DNA of 64,000 nt from Toxoplasma gondii ME49 (Eukaryota > Apicomplexa > Conoidasida > Eucoccidiorida > Sarcocystidae): the NCBI RefSeq assembly GCF_000006565.2, contig NC_031471.1, positions 248,001 through 312,000 of the forward strand, given 5' to 3'. Below, piece by piece: positions 27,301 to 36,301 of the stretch. Numbering within the stretch: the first letter of the stretch is position 1; each line of letters opens with the position of its first letter. The position numbers and the translations under genes are program-made. The notes under the pieces were generated by a model. That model had not been told where the DNA came from, made no database searches, and saw only the letters and a program-made list of their open reading frames with translations.

Positions 27301-28812
27301 GTTATGAGGAAATACTTGATTTCTACGGTAGTGTCTGGTACGTTTCTAATCCTGCTATCGCCAAGTCTTCAGGAACGTGTCTTATGTCCTCTTTGGTCTC
27401 GCAGGTGTGTGCACCCTCCTCGTTTTGGGCTCCTCTCTTTCAGCACCTCTGGGCTGATTCAAGTCTCCACAGATCAGTAAAGGTCAGTCATTTTCAAAAT
27501 ACTTCGTGGTCGACGCCAGCCACCGGCCAGCGGCATGCGAGTTTGAGAGCACATCACCCTAAGGTGAAACGCGTAGCAGAGATGCCAGACGAGTGCCTCC
27601 TGGACAACTCACCTCGCAGTTGTTAAAGCCGTATATCAAAAGTGAGTGTTCATGCAATGATCACATTTGCAGATACTCGAATTCGACCGGAGCACTGTTC
27701 AAGATATGATCGACATGACACTGAGACCCTTTCTGGTGGAGGAACCTTTCTCCGATGACTCCGAAGATTTTGATTTCGAACAGGTATAAACCGGAACAAA
27801 GTTCTTTCGGCGACTCAGTGCTATGGACTAGGTGCAAGAACACCGGTAACTTCGGAACATAGTGATTGTTTTTTCTGTCCCATCACAACCTGGATATCTA
27901 CGTCTAATGTGGAAGCGGCAAGCGTGTTCTTCGAACGTTTGGAACTTGTCGGGAGCGATCAACAAAGATTCATACAGCGTGTTGCAGTAATAAAGAAATA
28001 AAATACCGAGTATTTGAATACACAGAAAGCTGTCGAACCCGAATGACGTAAGAGATCCAAGTGGACAGAAACGTACTTTTTCCAACTTCGTGTGTAATGT
28101 GTTGCTTGGGTGCGTGCAGGATGAGTACTTTATCAAACCAGATTTCCAGGCAGCAACGCGAGACTGTTCACAAACTCGGAACTTGTCACGACGCCACAAT
28201 GGGAGTCACCGGCGCTGCATCTCGCGACAAAAGAAACTGCACAAGATTGCGAAGTTGACATCTCCGCGGCCTCACAGAGGAATAGAGGGGAGAAGACAGA
28301 GAGTGCCGGCGGCCCACTCGAGCAGTGAAGCATCACAGTCTAGTGATGTTGATTCTGACAGCAATCCTCGGTGCGGGTCAAATCGCAGCGACATGCGCTA
28401 TTCAGCGACATCGACTGATAGTGATGAGAACTGCATGGTGGAAGAAATCTATCCACAAGAAGCGTCAGATATTTCGAGTGATAGCTCATTTTTCGTTGAC
28501 GAATATTTTTCACAACCTGACTCTAGCGAAGGGAGCGACTGCCAGAGTGGGAAGTCTTCACAGAACGGTAGCCGGCTTCGGTCGAGCCTAGATCCAAATC
28601 ACCTCGTCTTTCGTGTCATAATATTCATGCCGCCGCGATACCATCTGCTCCTCAAATTTAGTGTGTCGCGAATTACAACTGTAGTACGTGTCGCTACTGA
28701 TCGGTATCAGCTTCTTGGGTACATGGATAACTTTTTCGAGGCCAGCTCACGATTAGTGGAAGCAAAGTCGAGAAAAACTGGTGTATCTAACTGTCGGCAA
28801 GTGAACGCGTAA
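15351..28812 (+). CDS. AP5B1: AP-5 complex subunit beta (AP5B1) with very large insertions
   Basis: Exons are 15351-17877, 18173-18871, 19206-19641, 20240-20449, 21320-22060, 22621-23017, 23450-23597, 24142-24223, 24594-25113, 25360-26303, 26836-26962, 27109-27327, 27405-27476, 27673-27783 and 28120-28812. The sum is 7,926 nt (2,641 aa) with every phase closing; an alternative start is 15417. Matches to the animal AP5B1 family occur in order: CDCLQELERNCPGLL at the first junction, RDNAILLL with AHASQ in exon 7, VEGPLPFLTLEK opening exon 9, LYGIELIF followed by YAPMRSVRLPFL in exon 10, PASVAVDVRFNDATGSLFF and FQDLFLP in exon 11, and VFRVIIFMPPRYHLLLKF in the last exon. The human protein is about 880 aa. 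The excess is Ser/Pro-rich insertion, chiefly in exons 1, 2, 9 and 10 and at the start of the last exon. AP-5 is a late-endosomal adaptor coat. The start codon and the small exons 8 and 13 are the least certain parts. Confidence 0.85.
20455..20830. repeat. Purine-rich low-complexity tract in an AP5B1 intron
   Basis: The + strand is almost continuously GA-rich with GAGA runs. It lies inside the 870-bp intron 20450-21319. A complementary CT-rich stretch with TCTCTATCTCT runs sits in the preceding intron around 19690-19930. Neither is coding. Confidence 0.7.
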
Positions 28813-28936
28813 CTGGTAGTGAATGTAACTGGTGGCTGACCCTCCTTCGGAAGTCTCATTAACAACGCGATAAACCACGTAAAAATCTATTTACAGTCTC
28901 ACACGAAGCAGTTTAGTTCTACAGAAGCTTCACACG

Positions 28937-30199
28937 TCACAGCTTTTTGCTGTAGCGGTAAACAATAGGTTTGGAAGAGTATATTTTCTTGGGAGCGGGA
29001 AGCTTTTTCTGCACAGGCACTTTCTTGGGAAGTGGCATGGGGGTATCCCCACCACGTTTCTTGCCACCAAGAGAACGATCCTCTGCAGAACCATCTTCTG
29101 CATCACCTGCATTGTCATCATCTTCTTCCATTTCGGGATTCTCGGATTCGAGATTTTCAAGCAGTGAGGCACTTTCACTTTCACCATCAGTACGCTCAGC
29201 TCTCGCGGAGTCAACCACACTTTCAAGCTCGGAGAAGGCACTGCCATCCTCAGCTTCTTGAAGGCGTCTGTAGTAGTTGCCTTTCGTCGACGACGTAGGG
29301 ATCACCTTTTTCGGTGCGGGGCGAACGATTTGCTTTGGCGCGGAGCGAATGATCTTCTTTGGCTCAGCGCGTACGATCTTCTTAGGCTCCGGGCGGATCA
29401 CCTTCTTTGGAGCCTGTCGAGCAATTTTCTTGTGAACGGGAGGAGGTACTTTCACAGGAACTGGAGTACTGGATCCTTTTTTGCCGAGTTCACGCTCCTC
29501 GGAAGAAGCTTCTGGTTCAAGCTCGAGCTCCTCAGACTCCTGCAACTCTTCTGAAAGATCAGGCACTTCTTCAGAGAGACGTCTGTAATAGCCACTTCCA
29601 TAGAAGCCACCTTTCTTGCCCAGGTACACGGGAGCGACGACCTTTTTTGGTTGTGGCACTTTGACAGGAACAGGGATATCTCTTTTTTTGTTGCCCCCGA
29701 GACCGCGTTCACCGGCAGACTCTTCAGGCATTTCCTCTTCGGGACGATCGTCAGACTCTTCGGCAGCTCTGAGCAGCTCTTCAGACTCCTCCTCAACTTC
29801 TTGTAGCTTACGAGGTACTGCTTTCTTGGGTGCGGATGGAAGATATGTGACAGACGCAATCAGTTTCGGTGCCGGCCTAAGAATGGGGGCAGTTTTCTTC
29901 GGCGCCGCCCGGTATACGATCTTCTTCGGAGGAGGTGCCTTTTTTACCGGAGGAGGAAGCGCACTGCCGCCTCGTTTGCCCAGTTCACGATCGTCGGCGC
30001 TTTCTTCGGACTCTTGGCTGTCCAGCGAGAGGTCCAGTTCCTCTCCGCCTCTGTCGTCTTGAAGCTCCTGCTCCCTATCGTCCGCGAGATCCTGCGCAAG
30101 TTCTTCCGGAAGCTCCTGCGCAAGTTCCTCCGAGAGCTCCTGAGCTAAGGAGCTCGCCACAAAAACAGAGAGACAGAACAAGACGAGAAATTTCTTCAT
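28937..30199 (-). CDS. Secreted alternating-charge protein with RRLxE motifs, copy A
   Basis: A single-exon gene of 420 aa. The start at 30199 gives a signal peptide (MKKFLVLFCLSVFVASSLA); the frame continues upstream without signal-like sequence. The mature protein alternates strongly acidic Glu/Asp blocks with basic Pro/Lys blocks. The acidic blocks typically end in DDRELG, EERELG or EDRSLG. The basic blocks carry PKK repeats and end RKLQE, YYRRLSEE or YYRRLQEA. RRLxE matches the TEXEL consensus cut by the Golgi aspartyl protease ASP5 in Toxoplasma before dense-granule export; whether it is used here is inference. There is no membrane segment, cysteine-rich domain or known fold. It is a diverged relative of the protein at 31951-33675, sharing the block order and strings such as VTYLP and APKKA. 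Its 3' end lies 124 bp from the AP5B1 stop on the opposite strand. Confidence 0.8.
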   Translation of the reverse strand: MKKFLVLFCLSVFVASSLAQELSEELAQELPEELAQDLADDREQELQDDRGGEELDLSLDSQESEESADDRELGKRGGSALPPPVKKAPPPKKIVYRAAPKKTAPILRPAPKLIASVTYLPSAPKKAVPRKLQEVEEESEELLRAAEESDDRPEEEMPEESAGERGLGGNKKRDIPVPVKVPQPKKVVAPVYLGKKGGFYGSGYYRRLSEEVPDLSEELQESEELELEPEASSEERELGKKGSSTPVPVKVPPPVHKKIARQAPKKVIRPEPKKIVRAEPKKIIRSAPKQIVRPAPKKVIPTSSTKGNYYRRLQEAEDGSAFSELESVVDSARAERTDGESESASLLENLESENPEMEEDDDNAGDAEDGSAEDRSLGGKKRGGDTPMPLPKKVPVQKKLPAPKKIYSSKPIVYRYSKKL

Positions 30200-31950
30200 C
30201 GTGCCGTTTGCGTATTGCGATGTTGTCAAGCCTTTGCTTCTGAGAGACCGAAAAAAAATGAATGACAAGTCAAACTGACAGTGTGTGACGTAGCGTCGGT
30301 GGTGACCCTTCTGAGGTGTAGTGACACTACGCCGACTACGCTCGTCCGACGTGCAGCTTGCCCAAGAAGCTTCGGGAAGGAACCATGCCTAGGTCATGGT
30401 GGCTTATTACCCTTTCGCACTGATCCAGGATGCCTGCTGTGTACAAGAGCCGCCAAGACAGCTATCGAGGCTTCAGGCTTGCGCGTTTCGGGAAAATTCA
30501 CACCTGATCAGTCCATATGGCGATATTTTCGTGTGGCGGCCCACACTTGTTGTAGGGACGTTATTGACTGCAAGGCAGGAAGAGGGTTTTTTAGGGTCGG
30601 CACATGCCTATTTTCATCAGAGGTTACGTCCATTCGAACTGTCTTCATCTTCAAAGCACATGTCTGTAACAGGTTGTCTTCCCTAGTCGTGAAAGCTCAA
30701 CACTTAGCTTCTGAAAATGCTGGTCTAAACCGTGTGTTCTGTGGGCGATCGGAGTGTCTCGTCGGTGTTTTCCGGTCTGTCGGAGGTTGAGGGCTTTTTA
30801 CCACATTAGGTAGATTTGCTTCGAACAAAATTACCTTTACCCATAGGTCGTGATCTTTGCCCGTGGACAACGGAGTGATTGGAACAAGTTTTTTTCCTCA
30901 CGTACCTATAAAGACATGGTTGCACGCGTTTTCAGTATACTTGACCATGAAAAAAGTTTTATGCAAGAACATGATCCAGCAAGACATACGAAGTGTACAA
31001 AACGTCAATTCTCCACTAGCTGGTAAATGACGTGTACAACCATGGGCAGCGTAATGAACCAAAAGTGTTGCCGCAGACGACAATCGAGAACTCTGACATC
31101 ATTGGTTTCTCCCCAGAGGGAGTCGCAGAAGGCGTGAAAACTCGTATACTCTGGCGAACAAAGCGAAGAGGGGAATCGCTCCTCTCGATAGAACTACTTG
31201 TTTTGTGAAAGCTCTGTTTCGGAAACACACGGTCTCTTACCACTAACAGATCGCTGCAATATCAATGACGAAAAGTCGGCTTCTACCTCGGGCTACAACG
31301 CCTGCTTACCACCAATCATAATTGGGTTTGACTCCAAATGAACAGTCTGTGATGGTATTTAGGTGCGATCTGGTTTCTTGATCATGGTTCCTGATCATTT
31401 CCGCCGTTGGAAATCCTCAACCGTGGCAGAGTTCGATTGAACATCGAAATGACGCGTCATTCGATTTTCTTCGGCGTCTGCATGGAACCGCCGAGACACC
31501 ATTAGCTATACTTCTTATACGGGCCTCACTGGCTATATACGTTTTGTGGAAAAGACCCGACACCGCTACTACTCTTATTGGGGCGCAACTAAAAATTTAC
31601 TGGGACACCCTGAGGAACTCGAACTGATTTTGGAAGTTGTCGTCTCTTGACGAAGGCGGCTTTGGTAGCGAGTCAGCACTAGCCAAATTCTTGCCTCACT
31701 GATGTTTGTCTTGAACTACAGTGGACAAACGGATTGGCTGCTTTCGCTTACGGGCAGTGAGTCGTGGATGCTCGTTCGGGCTTGCGGTTACCACCGCTAG
31801 TACACTCGGGACAAGGATGATCCAAAAATACGGACGGCAAGCAATCACATCTTTCAGTTGTGTAATTTGTGGAATCTGGATTGTACTGTCCTCTCAAAGG
31901 GAGGCTTCTGTGTGTGTGCGTGTCGTAATTCTCAGTACTACATTTATATC
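30200..31950. promoter_or_regulatory. Divergent upstream region of the alternating-charge pair
   Basis: This 1.75-kb region lies between two divergent paralogous genes, so it probably contains both promoters. The open frames within it (for example around 30281-30790 on +) show no recognisable protein signal. No repeat or clear core promoter element was seen. Confidence 0.5.
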
Positions 31951-33675
31951 ATGAAGCTCTTGACTCCCCTTTTTCTGTCCGGGCTTGTTGTGGCAGCGGC
32001 AGCTCAAGACGGACAAGAGCCTCCCAGTGAGTTAGCGGAACAGATCGTTTCTTCTCTTGGCCCGGACGATGTAGAGGATGGCGCTGACGATCGAGAGCTC
32101 GGAGGTAAAAAATCGGGTGGCTATATTCCTGCTATGCCAGTGAAGAAGACACCAGTAACCAAAGTGACCTATTTGCCCACTCCGAAGAAAGCAGCCCAGC
32201 CAATTGTCTACGCATCATCCAAAAAAGGTGACTACCTACCACGCAAGCTCCAAGACATCGATACAGACGAGACTGATGCCATCCGCTCCGACGAAGAACT
32301 CGACACAGAGGAATCACAGACGGCCGACGAATCGGCCGATGATCGCGAACTCGGGGGCAAGAAGAATCGTGGTGGCTATATTCCTGTAAAGCTACCACCG
32401 CCCAAAAAAGTTGTCGTTGCTCCCAAGAAGGTGGCCACTCCGATCTACGCTGGCAAGAAAGGATACTGGGGCGGAGGCTACTACCGCCGCCTCGGTGAGG
32501 AACCAGATACAGAAGACGAGCTCGTCGAGGAACTGGAGGCCGAAGAGCCCGAGGAATCACAGACGGCCGACGAATCGGCCGATGATCGCGAACTCGGGGG
32601 CAAGAAGAATCGTGGTGGCTATATTCCCGTAAAGCTACCACCGCCCAAAAAAGTTGTCGTTGCTCCCAAGAAGGTGGCCACTCCGATCTACGCTGGCAAG
32701 AAAGGATACTGGGGCGGAGGCTACTACCGCCGCCTCGGTGAGGAACCAGATACAGAAGACGAGCTCGTCGAGGAACTGGAGGCCGAAGAGCCCGAGGAAT
32801 CACAGACGGCCGACGAATCGGCCGATGATCGCGAACTCGGGGGCAAGAAGAATCGTGGTGGCTATATTCCTGTAAAGCTACCACCGCCCAAAAAAGTTGT
32901 CGTTGCTCCCAAGAAGGTGGCCACTCCGATCTACGCTGGCAAGAAAGGATACTGGGGCGGAGGCTACTACCGCCGCCTCGGTGAGGAACCAGATACAGAA
33001 GACGAGCTCGTCGTTGAACTGGAGGCCGAAGAGCCCGAGGAATCACAGACGGCCGACGAATCGGCCGATGATCGCGAACTCGGGGGCAAGAAGAATCGTG
33101 GTGGCTATATTCCTGTAAAGCTACCACCGCCCAAAAAAGTTGTCGTTGCTCCCAAGAAGGTGGCCACTCCGATCTACGCTGGCAAGAAAGGATACTGGGG
33201 CGGAGGCTACTACCGCCGCCTCGGTGAGGAACCAGATACAGAAGACGAGCTCGTCGAGGAACTGGAGGCCGAAGAGCCCGAGGAATTACAGGCACAAGAG
33301 CCCGAGGAGTCGGCAGATGAGGCTGCCGACGGCCGCGAACTCGGCAAAAGCACGTACGGTGGCTACAGCTACTCTCCGTCCAGCAAAAAGACAACCGTAC
33401 AGCCTTCCTACACCACTAAAGTTGTTCGACGCCCCAAAAAGGTTGACCAGCCTGCGCCAAAGAAGCTCATTCGCTCCGAGCCCAAGAAAAGCGTTAGCTA
33501 TCAGCCGAAGAAGACTGTACGTACAGTCTCTAAGAAAACTGTGAGTCCGGTTCCGAAAAAGGCTGTTCAGGCGCAGCCGAAGAAGACCCTCAGTTACCGA
33601 CCGGTAATTGAGGCGCAAACAAAGAAGAGCACGCACTACGCTCCTCATTATACTTCAAAGAAGGGATCGTACTAA
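31951..33675 (+). CDS. Secreted alternating-charge repeat protein with RRLGE motifs, copy B
   Basis: A single-exon gene of 574 aa starting with a signal peptide (MKLLTPLFLSGLVVAAAAQ). After a unique first block (residues about 20-120, containing RKLQD) come four 81-residue repeats. Each repeat is half acidic (TADESADDRELGG and a Glu-rich run) and half basic (YIPVKLPPPKK, VATPIYAGKKG). Each ends with GGGYYRRLGEE, so RRLGE recurs every 81 residues. The C-terminal 130 residues are a non-repeated Lys/Tyr/Pro region with many PKK triplets and paired Tyr, ending SKKGSY. There are no Cys residues in the repeats and no membrane segment. The RRLxE match to the ASP5/TEXEL site suggests a polyprotein-like cargo of the parasite secretory pathway, or a structural Tyr-rich wall or matrix protein. 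Both roles are inference. It is paralogous to the gene at 28937-30199. Confidence 0.82.
   Translation: MKLLTPLFLSGLVVAAAAQDGQEPPSELAEQIVSSLGPDDVEDGADDRELGGKKSGGYIPAMPVKKTPVTKVTYLPTPKKAAQPIVYASSKKGDYLPRKLQDIDTDETDAIRSDEELDTEESQTADESADDRELGGKKNRGGYIPVKLPPPKKVVVAPKKVATPIYAGKKGYWGGGYYRRLGEEPDTEDELVEELEAEEPEESQTADESADDRELGGKKNRGGYIPVKLPPPKKVVVAPKKVATPIYAGKKGYWGGGYYRRLGEEPDTEDELVEELEAEEPEESQTADESADDRELGGKKNRGGYIPVKLPPPKKVVVAPKKVATPIYAGKKGYWGGGYYRRLGEEPDTEDELVVELEAEEPEESQTADESADDRELGGKKNRGGYIPVKLPPPKKVVVAPKKVATPIYAGKKGYWGGGYYRRLGEEPDTEDELVEELEAEEPEELQAQEPEESADEAADGRELGKSTYGGYSYSPSSKKTTVQPSYTTKVVRRPKKVDQPAPKKLIRSEPKKSVSYQPKKTVRTVSKKTVSPVPKKAVQAQPKKTLSYRPVIEAQTKKSTHYAPHYTSKKGSY
32311..33282 (+). repeat. 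Tandem array of four 243-bp repeats
   Basis: Unit starts are 32311, 32554, 32797 and 33040, exactly 243 bp apart and in frame with the coding sequence. The units differ by only a few bases, for example a T/C in ATTCCTGTAAAG and a GAG to GTT change giving VVE instead of VEE in the third unit. Near-identity at synonymous sites points to recent expansion or ongoing homogenisation. Confidence 0.97.
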
Positions 33676-33860
33676 ACACCCGTAGGAAACGTGTCTTTTC
33701 GTTCTTTGCGTGGTAGCCACCAAAAATGGTGGTTCTGTTAGCCGCGAATGAGGGGCTGAAGACTGAAAGCTATCGATGTCCGCTTCCCTCATTTCCGACT
33801 CTTGTTTTGGTCCGAACAAGCCAACCTTCGTTTTATATCGCTTAAGTGTTTAGCACGCGT

Positions 33861-35363
33861 TCAGAGGCCGGCCAAAGATCGCGACGAGTGCTCAACGACC
33901 CACCCATCCTTTACGAGGTCGTGACCTCTGTGACGACAAGCTGATAGAAAGGCTGCAGGACACAGTTCAAACACTTGCTGGAGAGTTGATGAATAGGTAG
34001 CTCGAACTGCATTTGACGGACACAGAAGCATCTCCTCATATTCGTACCTTTATCGGCAGTCAATGTGAGGAGCCTGAGTTTGACGCCGTCTGTGAAAACT
34101 TGCTGATGACGTGACCGCATATGTTTTGACCCTGCGCACGCGACACCGAGCCAACAACTGTCCTCACTCATGGCCCTGTTTTAACGCTAATCGACAGTCT
34201 ATAGTTTGCCACAGAATAATAAACTGTCAACTGCTTACTTGATTGGAAAAGGTTTTGCATAACTTCCGGGACATGATGTTCACGAAAGAACTCTTTCGAG
34301 CCTCGTGTTCTGTCGAAAAGAATTCTAGCTCGTTCTGCTTCTTTCGGCCCCGCCTGTTCGGTCAGTCGTACCAGACAGAAACACTGGCGGGAGTACTAGC
34401 GGGATTCTACGCGTGGCCATGCGAGCCTAGAACTGGGTCAGCCAAGAACTTACAAAAGATCGGACAATTGTCTCAAGTTCTCCTCTTACTATGTCGGAGA
34501 TATGTACAAGAGGTCCATGGTCTTGAAATAACGACTGAGCAACATAACACAAGAGCCACACGCGGAGGCTTCACCCGCAGACGAAGATGAGTTGCTTGCT
34601 TCCTGACGAGTGAGTTGCCTTAGGCAACGGAGAAGCAGGTTGTCACCTCGAACAAATGGAAAAGCACTCCGCGGTTTCCCCGTTCGTCGTCAAATTGCAT
34701 TATTCTCTTGTGCTGCAAACAGAGAAGAAACTGTGCGTGCGGCCAGCTCAGCCATTTGCTTCATACTTTGACACACACATAACATTCAGCGCTTGGGACG
34801 GCTGCGGCAAAGGCTAACTCTAAGCGACTATGATTTACCTTTTCAGCATCGGAGAGGCATGCCTCAGCATTTTGTAGATCATGGGTGAGCTTCATTACGC
34901 AAACGCACAAACAGCTTACGAACGCCAACATGAAAGCGCTGATAAACGCCAGAATGCGTGGGATGCTCCTGAAGTGTATCTAAACGTTAGAGGGTGTCTT
35001 CCGAACATATAGAGACAAGGAAGCCACCATATCCTCAGTACAAAGCCGGCGACGATGAATCGCGTCGCTAGAGAACTGACTCATATGATGGTGCCCTTGG
35101 CTTCCTGTTACACGCAGAAATCACTTGTGCGAGTTCAGTCGCCAATTGGGTGGCGAGTCGCTGCCTACCTCCGAGCATGCGGCAACAAAAGCCGTCGTAT
35201 CCAAATTTACCCCTTGCAGTTTGCGGGAGAGAAGAAAGTCTTCCAGGGTTTGCGGCCACATTTTCCTGTAGCAGTGCGCTTGAGGTCGGAATGAAGCAGC
35301 TGCCGCGACAGCACGATGGTTTTCGATTTGGTGGCTCGGCACTGACTGCCATAAACCAAGCAA
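33861..35363 (-). CDS. Unrecognised small-exon protein with a hydrophobic segment (5' end unresolved)
   Basis: Downstream exons that read well are 34839 upward (to about 34970), 34712-34647, 34534-34454, 34426-34372, 34334-34239, 34131-34048 and 34006-33861 (stop TGA at 33861). Phases from 34712 to the stop are 0, 0, 1, 1, 1, all consistent. The exon ending at 34839 encodes a hydrophobic stretch (ILAFISAFMLAFVSCLCVCV) followed by a helix (KLTHDLQNAEACLSDAEK). Later exons encode VLFHLFE, then VRGELETIVRSF, FDRTRGSKEFFREHH, and VFTDGVKLRLLTLTADK. An open stretch ending at 35169 (QTLEDFLLSRKLQGV) is probably a further upstream exon, but I could not join it. The family is not recognised; the helical character could suit a trafficking or scaffold protein. 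Introns here are very short (27, 37 and 41 nt), with in-frame stops if retained. The strand and the 3' exons are more secure than the 5' half. Confidence 0.5.
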
Positions 35364-36301
35364 ACCCGGAGGCTAAATTTGTACCCAGCAAAACTTCAAT
35401 TTTGACCAGGCTGACCGGTTGCCCACAAATTCGACCCCGTAGCTGTCCCCACTATGGTCATTTATTATTGCTGCACCTCTGACTAACGTTGAGTCTGTGC
35501 TTCAATGATGATATTCGAACAGACACAAATCGCCAAGCGGCCTTTAATCTGATTCGGGTCGGAAGGAGGCCGAGTCCAGCATGTGCTTGGATCGAGCAGA
35601 GCAGACCAGATATGATGCCTGCGACGTCGGATGTTGTAAAGGAACACTCCCGCAAGGACAATCTCTGTCACACTTTTTACGTCGTGCGCGCAGGACGGCG
35701 GTGGGTTCACACTGCGTGAGAGCCGGTGAAGAGGCTGTTCGGCAGATGCCCGGGGGCGCTGGGCAGCCACGCATACCTAGACAAAAATCAAGAGGATCTC
35801 CGGAGACCCGGATATTTAGTAGGTCGCAATTTCACCTATTGATTGACTGAAAATGAGTACTGTTTCCCCTGCTCTGCAGGGCAAACGGGCATGCGTGCTT
35901 CCTCGCCCTCAGCCTCTTCTACCTCTTAGTGCCACGAGAGACAAGCCGACGAGCGGACAGTCTTTTCTTGTACAGACACCCGGCAGTACATGACCAGGTG
36001 ACTGAATCTGCTCCACCGAGATATGCCACTGTCGGTAAGACTTCGTAGAAAAGCCAGCGACCGACACGCGTGGAGACACAACGAACCTTGAACGGTGTGG
36101 CCACTCGGTTGTCCCACTACTTCCAGCCACACTGTCGATGGAAAGGAACGCCGACTGGCACTCTGGCCAACAGGATTAGGGGGGGCATAGGCCCATTACG
36201 CCTTTTCACCGAAGGAAATCAATGTCTATGTACATCAAGAGGGTCTCTTACAATGCCCGACTTGTTCCCGCTTATCCACAGCCTAACATTCGGATGTGGC
36301 C
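35364..36301. other. Region between divergent genes, possibly holding further minus-strand exons
   Basis: Open stretches on the minus strand around 35919-36104 (containing WLFYEVLPTVAYLGGAD) and 35458-35661 look protein-like, but no consistent splice chain was found. They may be 5' exons of the 33861-35363 gene. The remainder should be promoter sequence of the divergent genes. Confidence 0.3.

Noticed and set aside
32311..33282. CRISPR-like or mobile-element explanation for the regular repeats
   Set aside because: The units are directly adjacent without spacers, exactly in frame and inside a signal-peptide coding gene in a eukaryotic context.
32132..33394. 420-codon open frame on the minus strand with repeated Arg/Pro/Ser units
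   Set aside because: It is the antisense of the four 243-bp coding repeats. The plus frame has a signal peptide and structured motifs; the antisense has neither.
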